Source of the DNA: Tubulanus polymorphus
Lineage: Eukaryota; Nemertea; Palaeonemertea; Tubulaniformes; Tubulanidae
DNA length: 64,000 nt
Reading direction: 5' to 3'
Assembly: GCF_964204645.1 (NCBI RefSeq)
Contig: NC_134033.1
Location: forward strand, 7,662,231 to 7,726,230
The notes under the pieces: model-generated
Seen by the model: the letters and a program-made list of their open reading frames with translations, nothing else
What the model was told of the DNA's origin: nothing
The model's database searches: none
Program-made: the position numbers and the translations under genes
Shown here: piece after piece, positions 40,807 to 50,609 of the stretch
Layout of the letters: each line of letters starts with the position of its first letter
Numbering within the stretch: the first letter of the stretch is position 1

Positions 40807-41745
40807 GAAGAAAATTTTGAAGACGCTTTGATCAATTACCTTGATCTTACGTTTATATTTGAATCTACCAAAGGCCCATCAGCATAAGAAATTTGGGTCG
40901 ATCTGACTCAAGATGGCCGTCCTATGACCGTTTTAGTGCCCAAAAATGTCAATTTTGGCCAGAATTCTAGGTCCTGTAGCTTCCTACTGGTTTGCCATTT
41001 CTCATTGCAATTGCTGATGGATATTCTTTAGAGAGGGATGTTTTATACCTGGGACAGGTATTATTGATCAGCCAATTATGACGCAATTGGCGGCCATCTT
41101 GGTGTCATCAGTACTCATTCGTAGGTGGGAAAAAGTTTTTCCACAATTAATTGATACCTAAGCATATTGTGTTACTATATTCAATTGGAAAGTTGTAGCC
41201 CATAAAGTGTTCTATGATTTTGGTGACTTTCAAGGTCATTGGTTTTTGTATGTGGCCATCAGGGGGCGTTGAATAATACAATAACTTAGTATCGCTATAT
41301 TATATTTGTACCAAGGCATATTTTGTTACCATGATCAATGGCAAAGTTGTAGTTCATGACATCGTCTATGATTGTGGTGAGTTGTTAAGGACATTAGTTA
41401 TTCCATATAGTCACCAAAGGGCGTTGAATAGTAGAAAAGCTTAGTTTTTCCTTATTAGATTGGTACCTAGGCATAGTTTGTTACCATGATCCATTGCAAA
41501 GTTGTAGTTCATGACATCGTCTATGATTGTGGTGAGTTTTTAAGGACATTAGTTATTCCATATAGTCACCAGGGGGCGCTGAATAGTAAAATGGCTTAGT
41601 ATTTCCTTATTAGATTGGTACCTAGGCATATTTTGTTACTATGATCAATTGCAAAGTTGTATTTCATGACATGTACTACGATTGTGGTGAGTTTTAAGGT
41701 CATTGGGTTTTGTATATGGTCACCAGGGGGGCATTGAATAGTAGA
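40807..41745. repeat. Downstream block and 155-bp tandem repeats, copy 1
   Basis: 40816-41270 matches 45050-45520 (GAAGACGCTTTGATCAATTA, CAAGATGGCCGTCCTATGAC). From about 41125 a unit of roughly 155 bp repeats, containing TGGTACCTAGGCATA, CAAAGTTGTAGTTCATGACA and GTCACCAGGGGGCG. The last copy is followed by a new hairpin cluster. Confidence 0.88.
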
Positions 41746-41784
41746 ATAACTTGTTATAATAATTAATATAATAATAATTATTAT

Positions 41785-41904
41785 TATTAGGGTTTTCTGT
41801 TACATCACAGAAAACCCTATTGAGATTCGCGTGTTTCTTATTATTAGGGTTTTCTGTTACATCACAGAAAACCCTATTGAGATTCGCGTGTTTCTTATTA
41901 TTAA
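41785..41904. repeat. Hairpin cluster heading composite repeat 2
   Basis: Two TAGGGTTTTCTGT stem-loop units and TTA repeats, same structure as at 38418. Confidence 0.88.
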
Positions 41905-42930
41905 TATTTTTTTCCACACATTTTTTGTCAAAAGTACATAGGCTTTTTTACATTACCGCTGTTGCCGATACAATCCGTCTGATATCATTCAGCTCAGTTC
42001 GATCTACAAATACTCCGTGCGAATTTTGAAGAATCAACGTTACAAAAGCACTGTCGGGCCGTAAACATCGAAAATTGAGCCCCATTCAAAGAGCCGACAT
42101 GTTTTTCTCGTCTTTCCGAAATCTACCGCACGTTTCTTGTCACGTCGATTATCAATTCAAGCATAAATTAACAAATTTATTACCGAAAGATTGCACATTC
42201 TGTCGCGGTTTTTAAAAACTAATTTTAACAGTAACCCATTTTCCTCATCAAATCATATTACTGATACACAGGAAATTTACTACTTTAGATTTTAAAAGCA
42301 CTGTCGAGCCGTAAACATCGACAAATCGACGTGTGTCACTACATCGTCGTTCCGGGAATCAGCTGCGAGTTTCTCCTCATTCTGAGAATCAAATCGAGTA
42401 CAAATTAATTTATTACTACCAGTGATTTGGCTGCGGGCGTCAAGCAGTTAATTTAGCAATACCTATTTTTCTTTACCAAATTTACCGTGTTTTTACTAAG
42501 ATAAATCATAAGTGTACCGGGGAGTCGTAGGCCTAAACTAAACACGCCGATGAAATATAGCGGAGAAAAGCTGTTATGTCGACGAGATATCAAAATAAAA
42601 GAATATATTACTTTATTCTGCTGCGGCCCTCTATATCAATACCATCAATACTCTATATTTCCTACAGTACATACCGATCATTGTCAAATCCACAAGGTAT
42701 TTACTAATTACAAGTATATAACACAATCCTATCCGTATGCTGGACTCATACTTGACATTCGGAGTAAGTGTTCGCTGTGGGGGAAAGGAGATCGTTCGCT
42801 GTGTCGCTTGAAGTGTTTATCGAGTTTTACGCGACCTTTAAGCTTTAGTATGGTGGCTGATAAGATAAAAAAACACGAATATGCAAATGAGGGCGACATT
42901 ACGACAAAACTAAAATAACGCGAGAAAACA
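41905..42930. repeat. Conserved 1-kb block of composite repeat, copy 2
   Basis: Near-identical to 38690-39692, with a 28-35 bp segment (TCGACGTGTGTCACTACATC) that copy 1 lacks. No conserved reading frame. Confidence 0.85.
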
Positions 42931-44845
42931 ATGATTTTGATTTTGTCGCCCGCGACAATTCATTATTTTGGTTTTATCGCCCACGACAATTCATTACTTT
43001 GGTTTTATCGTCAGCGACAATGCATTATTTTGGTTTTGTCGCCCTCGACAATTCAATATTTTGGTTTTATCGCCTGCGACAATTCAATATTTTGGTTTTA
43101 TCGCCCGCGATAATTCATTATTTTGGTTTTGTCGCGTGAGAAAATTCATTATTTTGGTTTTATCGCCCGCGACAATTCATTATTACTGTTTTATCGCTCG
43201 CGACAAGTCATTATTTTGGTTTTGTCGCCCGCGACAATTCATTACTTTGGTTTTATCGTCAGCGACAATGCATTATTTTGGTTTTGTCGCCCTCGACAAT
43301 TCAATATTTTGGTTTTATCGCCTGCGACAATTCAATATTTTGGTTTTATCGCCCGCGATAATTCATTATTTTGGTTTTGTCGCGTGAGAAAATTCATTAT
43401 TTTGGTTTTATCGCCCGCGACAATTCATTATTACTGTTTTATCGCCCGCGACAAGTCATTATTTTGGTTTTTTCGCCCGCGACAATTCACCATTTTGGTT
43501 TTGTCGCCCGCGACAATTCATTATTTTGGTTTTATCGCCCGCGACAATTCATTATTTCGGTTTTATCGCCCGCGACAATTCATTATTTTGGTTTTGTCGT
43601 CCCGACAATTCTTTTTTTGGTTTTGTCGCCCGCGACAATTCAATATTTTGGTTTAATCTCCAGCGACAATTCATTATTTTGGTTTTATCGCCCACGACAA
43701 TTCATTATTACTGTTTTATCGCCCGCGACAAGTCATTATTTTGGTTTTGTCGCCCGCGACAATTCATTATTTTGGTTTTATCGCCCGCGACAATTCAATA
43801 TTTTGGTTTTATCGCCCGCGATAATTCATTATTTTGGTTTTATCGCCCGCGACAATTCATTAGTTTGGTTTTGTCGCCCGCGACAATTCATTAGTTTGGT
43901 TTTGTCGCCCGCGACAATTCATTAGTTTGGTTTTGTCGCCCACGACAATTCATTATTTTGGTTTTATCGCCCGCGACAATTCACCATTTTGGTTTTGTCG
44001 CCTGGACAATTCACCATTTTGGTTTTGTCGCCCCAACAATTCTTTTTTTGGTTTTGTCGCCCGCGACAATTCATTACTTTGGTTTTGTCGACCGCGACAA
44101 TTCAATATTTTGGTTTTATCGCCCACGACAATTCATTACTTTGGTTTTATCTCCAGCGACAATTTATTATTTTGATTTCGTCGCCCGCGACAATTCTTCT
44201 TTTTGGTTTTGACGCCCGCGACAATTCATTATTTTGGTTTTATATTTTGTTTTTGTCGCCTGCGACAATTTTCTTTTTGGTTTTGACGCCCGCGACAATT
44301 CATTATTTTGGTTTTATATTTTGTTTTTGTCGCCCGCGACAATTTTTTTTTTGTGGTTTTGTCGCCCGCGACAATTCAATATTTTTGTTTTGTCGCCCGC
44401 GACAATTCATTATTTTGGTTTTATGGCCCGCGACAATTCAATATTTTGGTTTTATCACCCGCGATAATTCATTATTTTGGCTTTATCGCCCGCGACAATT
44501 CAATATTTGGTTTTTATCGCCCGCGACAATTCATTATTTTGGTTTTGTCGCCCGCGGCAATTCTTTATTTTGTTTTTATCGCCCGCGACAATTCATTATT
44601 TTGGTTTTGTCGCCCGCGGCAATTCATTATTTTGGTTTTTTCGCACGTGACAATTCAATATTTTGTTTTTGTCGCCTAAGACAATTCATTATTTTGGTTT
44701 TATCGCCTGCGACAATTCAATATTTTGGTTTTATCGCCCGCGACAATTCATTAGTTTGGTTTTGTCACCCGTGACAATTCAATATTTTGGTTTTATCACC
44801 CGCGACAATTCATTTGTTTTGTTTTGTCGTCCGCAACAATTCTTT
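42931..44845. repeat. 31-bp hairpin satellite array 2
   Basis: About 60 monomers of the same family as array 1. A duplicated segment of about 248 bp is obvious (GTCGCGTGAGAAAATTC at 43133 and 43381). Variants alter one arm or the loop (ATCGCCCGCG, GTCGCCTGCG, GTCGCACGTG). Long plus-strand frames are artefacts of the period. Confidence 0.95.
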
Positions 44846-46498
44846 TTCAGTCCACTTGGGACTTTAGTTATTTTGGGAAGTTTTGAAGACGCTTCAAGGT
44901 AATGTCTTGATATTTGGTGTATACATGTATCTACCCTAGACACATCGTCAGCCAAAAAACTGGCCCTGTCAGATTCAAGATGGCCGAATGGCAGCCATTG
45001 TTGTTCGCCAAAATCAGCACTTTTTAAACATTTTCGAATTTTTCGTGGGAAATTTTGAAGACGCTTTGATCAATTACCTTGATCTTTCGTTTATATTCGA
45101 ATCTACCAAAGGCCCATCAGCATAAGAAAATTGGGTCGATCTGACTCAAGATGGCCGTCCTATGACCTTTTTAGTGCCCAAAAATGTCGAATTTGGCCAG
45201 AATTCTAGGTCCTGTAGCTTCCTACTGGTTTGCCATTTCTCATTGCAATTGCTGATGGGTATTCTTTTGAGAGGGATGTTTTATACCTGGGACAGGTATT
45301 TTTGATCAGCCAATTATGACGCAATTGGCGGCCATCTTGGTGTCATCAGTACTCATTCGTAGGTGGGAAAAAGTTTTTCCACATTTAATTGATACCTAAG
45401 CATATTGTGTTATTATATTCAATTGGAAAGTTGTAGCCCATAACGTGTTCTATGATTTTGGTGAGTTTCAAGGTCATTGGTTTTTGTATGTGGCCATCAG
45501 GGGGCGTTGAATAATACAATAACTTAGTATCGCTATATTATATTTGTACCAAGGCATATTTTGTTACCATGATCAATTGCAAAGTTGTAGTTCATGACAT
45601 CGTCTGATTGTGGTGAGTTTTTAAGCACATTAGTTATTCCATATAGTCACCAGGGGGCGTTGAATAGTAGAAAAGCTTAGTTTTTCCTTATTAGATCGGT
45701 ACCTAGGCATAGTTTGTTACCATGATCAATTGCAAAGTTGTAGTTCATGACATCTTCTATGCTTGTGGTGAGTTTTTAAGGACATTAGTTATTCCATATA
45801 GTCACCAGGGGGCGTTGAATACTAGAATGGCTTAGTATTTCCTTATTAGATTGGTACCTAGGCATATTTTGTTACTATGATGAATTGCAAATTTGTATTT
45901 CATGACATGTACTACGATTGTGGTGAGTTTTAAGGTCATTGGATTTTGCATATGGTCACCAGGGGGCGTTGAATAGTAGAAAAGCTTAGTATTTCCTTAT
46001 TAGATTGGTACCTAGGCATAGTTTGTTACCATGATCAATTGCAAAGTTGTAGTTCATGACATCGTCTATGATTGTGGTGAGTTTTTAAGGACATTAGTTA
46101 TTCCATATAATCACCAGGGGGCGTTGAATAGTAGAATGGCTTAGTATTTCCTTATTAGATTGGTACCTAGGCATATTTTGTTACTATGATCAATTGCAAA
46201 AATGTATTTCATGACATGTACTACGATTGTGGTGAGTTTTAAGGTCATTGGGTTTGGCATATGGTCACCAGGTGGCGTTGAATAGTAGAATAACTTAGTA
46301 TTTTTATATTAAATTGGTAACGAGGCATATTTTGTTATCACAATCAATTACAAAATCATAGATGCTCACATGTTCTATGATTGTGGTGGGTTTCAAGGTC
46401 ATTGGTTTTTGTATATGGTCACTAGAGGGCGTTATGTATTGAAATTGTTAGATTGTTGAGCATTTGAAACCACTTCCCAAGTGAGCATGGTGTCCCTG
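44846..46498. repeat. Downstream block and 155-bp tandem repeats, copy 2
   Basis: The first part (to about 45530) repeats 40807-41270 with an added GAAGACGCTTCAAGGTAATG start. Then six to seven units of about 155 bp follow, to 46470, each with a CACCAGGGGGCG-type core. It ends CATGGTGTCCCTGGACCCCT before satellite remnants. Confidence 0.88.
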
Positions 46499-46745
46499 GA
46501 CCCCTAGTTTTGTTTTGTCGCACGCAACAATTCAATATTTTGTTTTTGTCGTCCGTGACAATTCATTATTTTGGTTTTATCGCCCGTGACAATTCAATAT
46601 TTTGGTTTTAACGCCCGCAACAATTCATTATTGTTGTTTTTTCTCCCGCGACAATTCATTATTTTTGTTTTGTCGCCCGTGACTATTCAATATTTTGGTT
46701 TTGTCAAATCGCGACAATTAATAATTTTGGTTTTGTCGCCCGTGG
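46499..46745. repeat. Short remnant of the 31-bp satellite
   Basis: Seven or eight diverged monomers (GTCGCACGCAACAA, GTCGTCCGTGACAA). The same remnant, in better condition, recurs at 48660-48960 next to the same LINE fragment. Confidence 0.85.
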
Positions 46746-46854
46746 TTTTGTCGGAACATTAAGGTTTTTGGTCGAACAGTGTGTTAAGGTCGTTTTGGAA
46801 ATTTACTCGGTCTGGTATATTTTGGATTACTGTGTATGTCATTTGTCAGGACAT

Positions 46855-47072
46855 TAAACAGAAGACGACTTAGGATACTACCTTGCGTGACTCCACTAGT
46901 TAGACCGTCTCATTCCAAGATGAGGCGTTCCGTTGATTTCGGTTACAAGTTTCCGTTCAAAGATAACTGCTGAGCCATTTGGGCGACCTATCATTGATAC
47001 TGTTTCCTAATAGCCTGTTTAGTAATGGCTGATGTTGAGCCTTATCAAATGCTTTGTCGAAATCCACCGTTG
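46855..47072 (-). pseudogene. LINE (non-LTR) reverse transcriptase fragment, copy 1
   Basis: Minus-strand translation gives STVDFDKAFDKAQHQPLLNR, then SPKWLSSYL, and in shifted frames RKLVTEINGTP and GVTQGSIL. These are the palm A motif and the following GxxQGS motif of LINE reverse transcriptases of the Jockey/CR1 type. Only about 70 codons remain, with two frameshifts. A second copy lies at 49062-49285 in the same repeat context, so the fragment was duplicated as part of a larger unit. Confidence 0.72.
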
Positions 47073-47099
47073 AACAGGATTCTAACTCTTACGAAAATG

Positions 47100-47482
47100 G
47101 TACACGTGTAATTGTAAATGAAAATACACGTGTATTTCAAGTACACGTGTAAAATTTGCCCAATTTTACACGTGTACTTTATCCCAATTACACGTGTACT
47201 TCATCCAAATTACACGTGTATTACACGTGTACTTCATCCAAATTACACGTGTATTACACGTGTACTTCATCCAAATTACACGTGTACTTCATCCTAATTA
47301 CACGTGTACTTCATCCAAATTACACGTGTACTTCATCCTAATTACATGTGTACTTCATCCAAATTACACGTGTATTACACGTGTACTTCATCCTTATTAC
47401 ACGTGTTTTTCATCTTGTATTACACGTGTACTTTATCCTAATTACACGTGTATTTCATCCAATATTACACGTGTCTTACACG
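47100..47482. repeat. Array of 18 ACACGTGT palindromes
   Basis: TACACGTGTA recurs 18 times with spacings of about 12 or 22 bp, separated by CTTCATCCAAAT-type linkers; one extra site is mutated to ACATGTGT. CACGTG is the canonical E-box. Open frames here (TRVLHPNY-type) are repeat artefacts. Confidence 0.92.
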
Positions 47483-47984
47483 CTAAATACATGTATCTTC
47501 AATTGCCATTTTTTGTTGAATTCAAATCAAACCACCATGTGAGGAAATCTCCTTAATCCATGTGCTGTTTAGAATGAACATACTCAAGAGATTCACATTT
47601 TCCATACTAACTGATTTATTCATCTTCATAAATTTTATAAATCTTTGAGTTATGGCATGTCTTATGTTGGCCTCTTTCGCACCCTTCTCCTTTCGACATT
47701 GTTCTGAAATGATAACCATTTGAAAAAATTAAGCAAAAGTATACAATGATTTCTTTACCCGGATAAATAATTCAACTTCAGCTGCTTGGGATGATGATTG
47801 AATTCTGTAGCTTTTTCTAAGATTCTTCTGCATATAACAGTTAACAGTTTTTGCACTCTTCAATGACTTGATTTTAAGCCATATGGTGAAATGCTTGACA
47901 ATCTGGAAATTTCAATGTTCAACGCCACCTGATGAAAAACAAGGGGTCTAGGGACACCATGCCCATATGGTTTCGAATGCTAAC
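47483..47984. other. Single-copy-looking DNA between E-box array and 155-bp repeats
   Basis: About 500 bp with no supported gene. The minus frame 47522-47719 is short and has no motif. The last part (AAGGGGTCTAGGGACACCAT) is a complement-like relative of the end of the 155-bp block. Confidence 0.4.
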
Positions 47985-48660
47985 CTAGTATCGCTATATT
48001 ATATTTGTACCAAGGCATATTTTGTTACCATGATCAATGGCAAAGTTGTAGTTCATGACATCGTCTATGATTGTGGTGAGTTTTTAAGGACATTAGTTAT
48101 TCCATATAGTCACCAGGGGGCGTTGAATAGTAGAAAAGCTTAGTTTTTCCTTATTAGATTGGTACCTAGGCATAGTTTGTTACCATGATCCATTGCAAAG
48201 TTGAAGTTCATGACATCGTCTATGATTGTGGTGAGTTTTTGAGGAGATTAGTTATTCCATATAGTCACCAGGGGGCGCTGAATAGTAGAATGGCTTAGTA
48301 TTTCCTTATTAGATTGGTACCTAGGCATATTTTGTTACTATGATCAATTGCAAAGTTGTATTTCATGACATGTACTACGATTGTGGTGAGTTTTAAGGTC
48401 ATTGGGTATTGCATATGGTCACCAGGGGGCGTTGAATAGTAGAATAACTTAGTATTTCCATATTAAATTGGTAACGAGGCATATTTTGTTATCACAATCA
48501 ATTACAAAATCATAGCTGCTCACATGTTCTATGATTGTGGTGGGTTTCAAGGTCATTGGTTTTTGTATATGGTCACTAGAGGGCGTTATGTATTGAAATT
48601 GTTAGATTGTTGAGCATTTGAAACCACTGCCCAAGTGAGCATGGTGTCTCTGGACCCCTA
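47985..48660. repeat. 155-bp tandem repeats, copy 3
   Basis: Four units with the TACCTAGGCATA and CACCAGGGGGCG words, ending CATGGTGTCTCTGGACCCCT like copy 2. They continue into satellite monomers. Confidence 0.88.
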
Positions 48661-48960
48661 GTTTGGTTTTGTCGCCCGCGACAATTCATTATTTTGGTTT
48701 TGTCGCACGCAACAATTCAATAGTTTGTTTTTGTCGTCCGCGACAATTCATTATTTTGGTTTTATCGCCCGCAACAATTCAATATTTTGGTTTTAACGCC
48801 CGCGACAATTCATTATTGTGGTTTTATCACCCGCGACAATTCATTATTTTGGTTTTATCGCCCGCGACAATTAATTATTTTTGTTTTGTCGCCCGTGACA
48901 ATTCAATATTTTGGTTTTGTCACCCGCGACAATTCATTATTTTGGTTTTGTCGCCCGTGG
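48661..48960. repeat. 31-bp satellite, short array
   Basis: About ten monomers with the GTCGCCCGCGACAA core, followed by GTGGTTTTGTCGGAACATTA and the LINE fragment, the same junction as at 46745. Confidence 0.9.
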
Positions 48961-49061
48961 TTTTGTCGGAACATTAAGTTTTTGGTCGATCAGTGTGTTA
49001 AGGTTGTTTTGGAAATTTACTCGGTCTGGTATATTTTGGATTACTGTGTATGTCATTTGTC

Positions 49062-49285
49062 AGGACGACTTAGGATACTACCTTGCGTGACTCCACTAGT
49101 TAGACCGTCTCATTCCAAGATGAGGCGTTCCGTTGATTTCGGTTACAAGTGTCCGTTCAGAGATAACTGCTGTGCCATTTGGGCGACCTATCATTGATAC
49201 TGTTTCCTAATAGCCTGTTCAGTAATGGCTGATGTTGAGCCTTATCAAATGCTTTGTTGAAATCCACCGTTGAACAGGATTCTAA
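49062..49285 (-). pseudogene. LINE reverse transcriptase fragment, copy 2
   Basis: It matches copy 1 at 46855-47072 almost base for base, including the frameshifts: STVDFNKAFDKAQHQPLLN at the right, GVTQGSIL at the left. The preceding 100 bp (TTTTGGTCGATCAGTGTGTT to GTCAGGACGACTTAGG) also match. It ends where the next composite repeat begins (TTTGCAGAAAACCCATTATC). Confidence 0.72.
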
Positions 49286-49286
49286 G

Positions 49287-50063
49287 ACTTTGCAGAAAAC
49301 CCATTATCGCTGCTTTGCAGCTATATTTAGGGTTTTCTTTTATTTTATTGAAAACCCTATTGATATCCGCGTGATTATTATTATTATTATTTTCTTCCAC
49401 ACTATTTTTACCAAAAGAACATGGGCTTTGTTACCTTACTGCTGTTTCATATACAATCCATATAATATCGTTCAGCTCACTCTACAAATAGCCCGCGTGT
49501 TTTTTCACGAATCATCGTTACAAAAGCGCTGTCGGGCCGTAAACATCGAAAATTTAGCCCCATTCAATGGGACGACATGTTTTTCGAGTCGTCATCCCGA
49601 AATCAACCCGCAGGCCGACTGTCACTTCGATTATCAATTCAAGTATAAATGAACTAATTTATTGCCGCAACTTCAAATTCAGTCGCGGTCTTCAAACAGT
49701 GATTTTAACAATAGCCCATTTTCCTCATCAAATCATATTACCGATACACTGGAAATTTACTACTTTAGATTTTAAAAGCACTGTCGAGCCGTAAACATCG
49801 ACGAATCGACGTGTGTTACTACATCGTCGTTCCGGGGATCAGCTGCGAGTTTCTCCTCATCATGAGAATCAAATCGAGTACAAATTAATTTATTACTACC
49901 AGTGATTTGGCTGCGGGTTTCAACGAGTTAGTATAACAATACCTATTTTTCTTTACCGAATTAACCGTGTATTTACTAAGATAAATCTTTAGTGTACCGG
50001 GGAATCGTAGGCCTAAACTAAACACGCCGAAGAGATATAGCGGAGAAAAGCTGTTATGTCGAC
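49287..50063. repeat. Composite repeat 3, hairpin head and truncated 1-kb block
   Basis: Begins TTTGCAGAAAACCCATTATC and GCTGCTTTGCAGCTATATTT, a left edge also seen at 56553 and 59580. One diverged hairpin (AGGGTTTTCTTTTATTTTA) and TTA repeats follow, then a more diverged 1-kb block. It stops inside the word TTATGTCGAC, which continues in the other copies, because element D is inserted at 50064. Confidence 0.85.
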
Positions 50064-50609
50064 AGTAATAGGGGTAATGGGCTTTCAGATCAAAGGTCGA
50101 ACGGTCGAGCTCATTAAAAAACAAAACATTAAAAGTAATTTAAAACTATAATATATTTTCATAACCGTGTGCATTTTATATTATAACTAAATATTTATTC
50201 TAAGATATCAATAATTTAAAAAGCATATTGATTTATTTACAATACACAAATTCATATAATCAAATGTATTCAAATAATAATTATTCTATTATTCAACTGA
50301 AATACACACGGTTATGAAAATATATTATAGTTTTAAATTACTTTTAATATTTGTTTTTAATGAACTCGACCATTCAACCTTTAACCTGAAAGCCCATTAC
50401 CCCTATTACTCTTAAAATGAATAACATTTAAAAGTGTAAGCTCTTATAGAATAGATATATAGATATATTTACAACGTTATTTCAATATTCATATTTGTAT
50501 GAGTTAGAATTTTGAACATTAAAAGTGTTAGTAAAGTGTGATTGAAATAATGCATGATATAAATCATTGAACTTCTAAAATCAATTTTAATAAAAAATTT
50601 TGTATTAAA
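50064..50609 (+). repeat. Left terminal repeat of element D with 347-bp palindrome and leader
   Basis: 50064-50410 is a long palindrome with arms of about 115 bp. It lacks the GC-rich centre found at 7268. The next 150 bp up to AATAATGCAT match the terminal repeat of element A in inverse orientation; after that the sequence is specific to the polymerase end. The polymerase ATG (50610) follows TTTTGTATTAAAATGG, a weaker form of the TAAATG context. Confidence 0.8.

Noticed and set aside
39624-40820. Open frame of 398 codons, with similar frames of up to 423 codons at 61169-62440 and in the other arrays, looking like a repeat-rich hydrophobic protein
   Set aside because: The frames follow a 31-bp satellite that is stop-free in all three plus frames; the protein repeat of 31 residues is three DNA periods. 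No start context or domain.
42931-44845. CRISPR-like array (short palindromic repeats at constant spacing)
   Set aside because: There are no unique spacers; the whole 31-bp unit is conserved, no cas genes occur, and the context is a eukaryotic genome.
47156-47556. Frames with repeated TRVLHPNYTCTSSKLHVY
   Set aside because: They are translations of the ACACGTGT array; frame-independent and without a start context.
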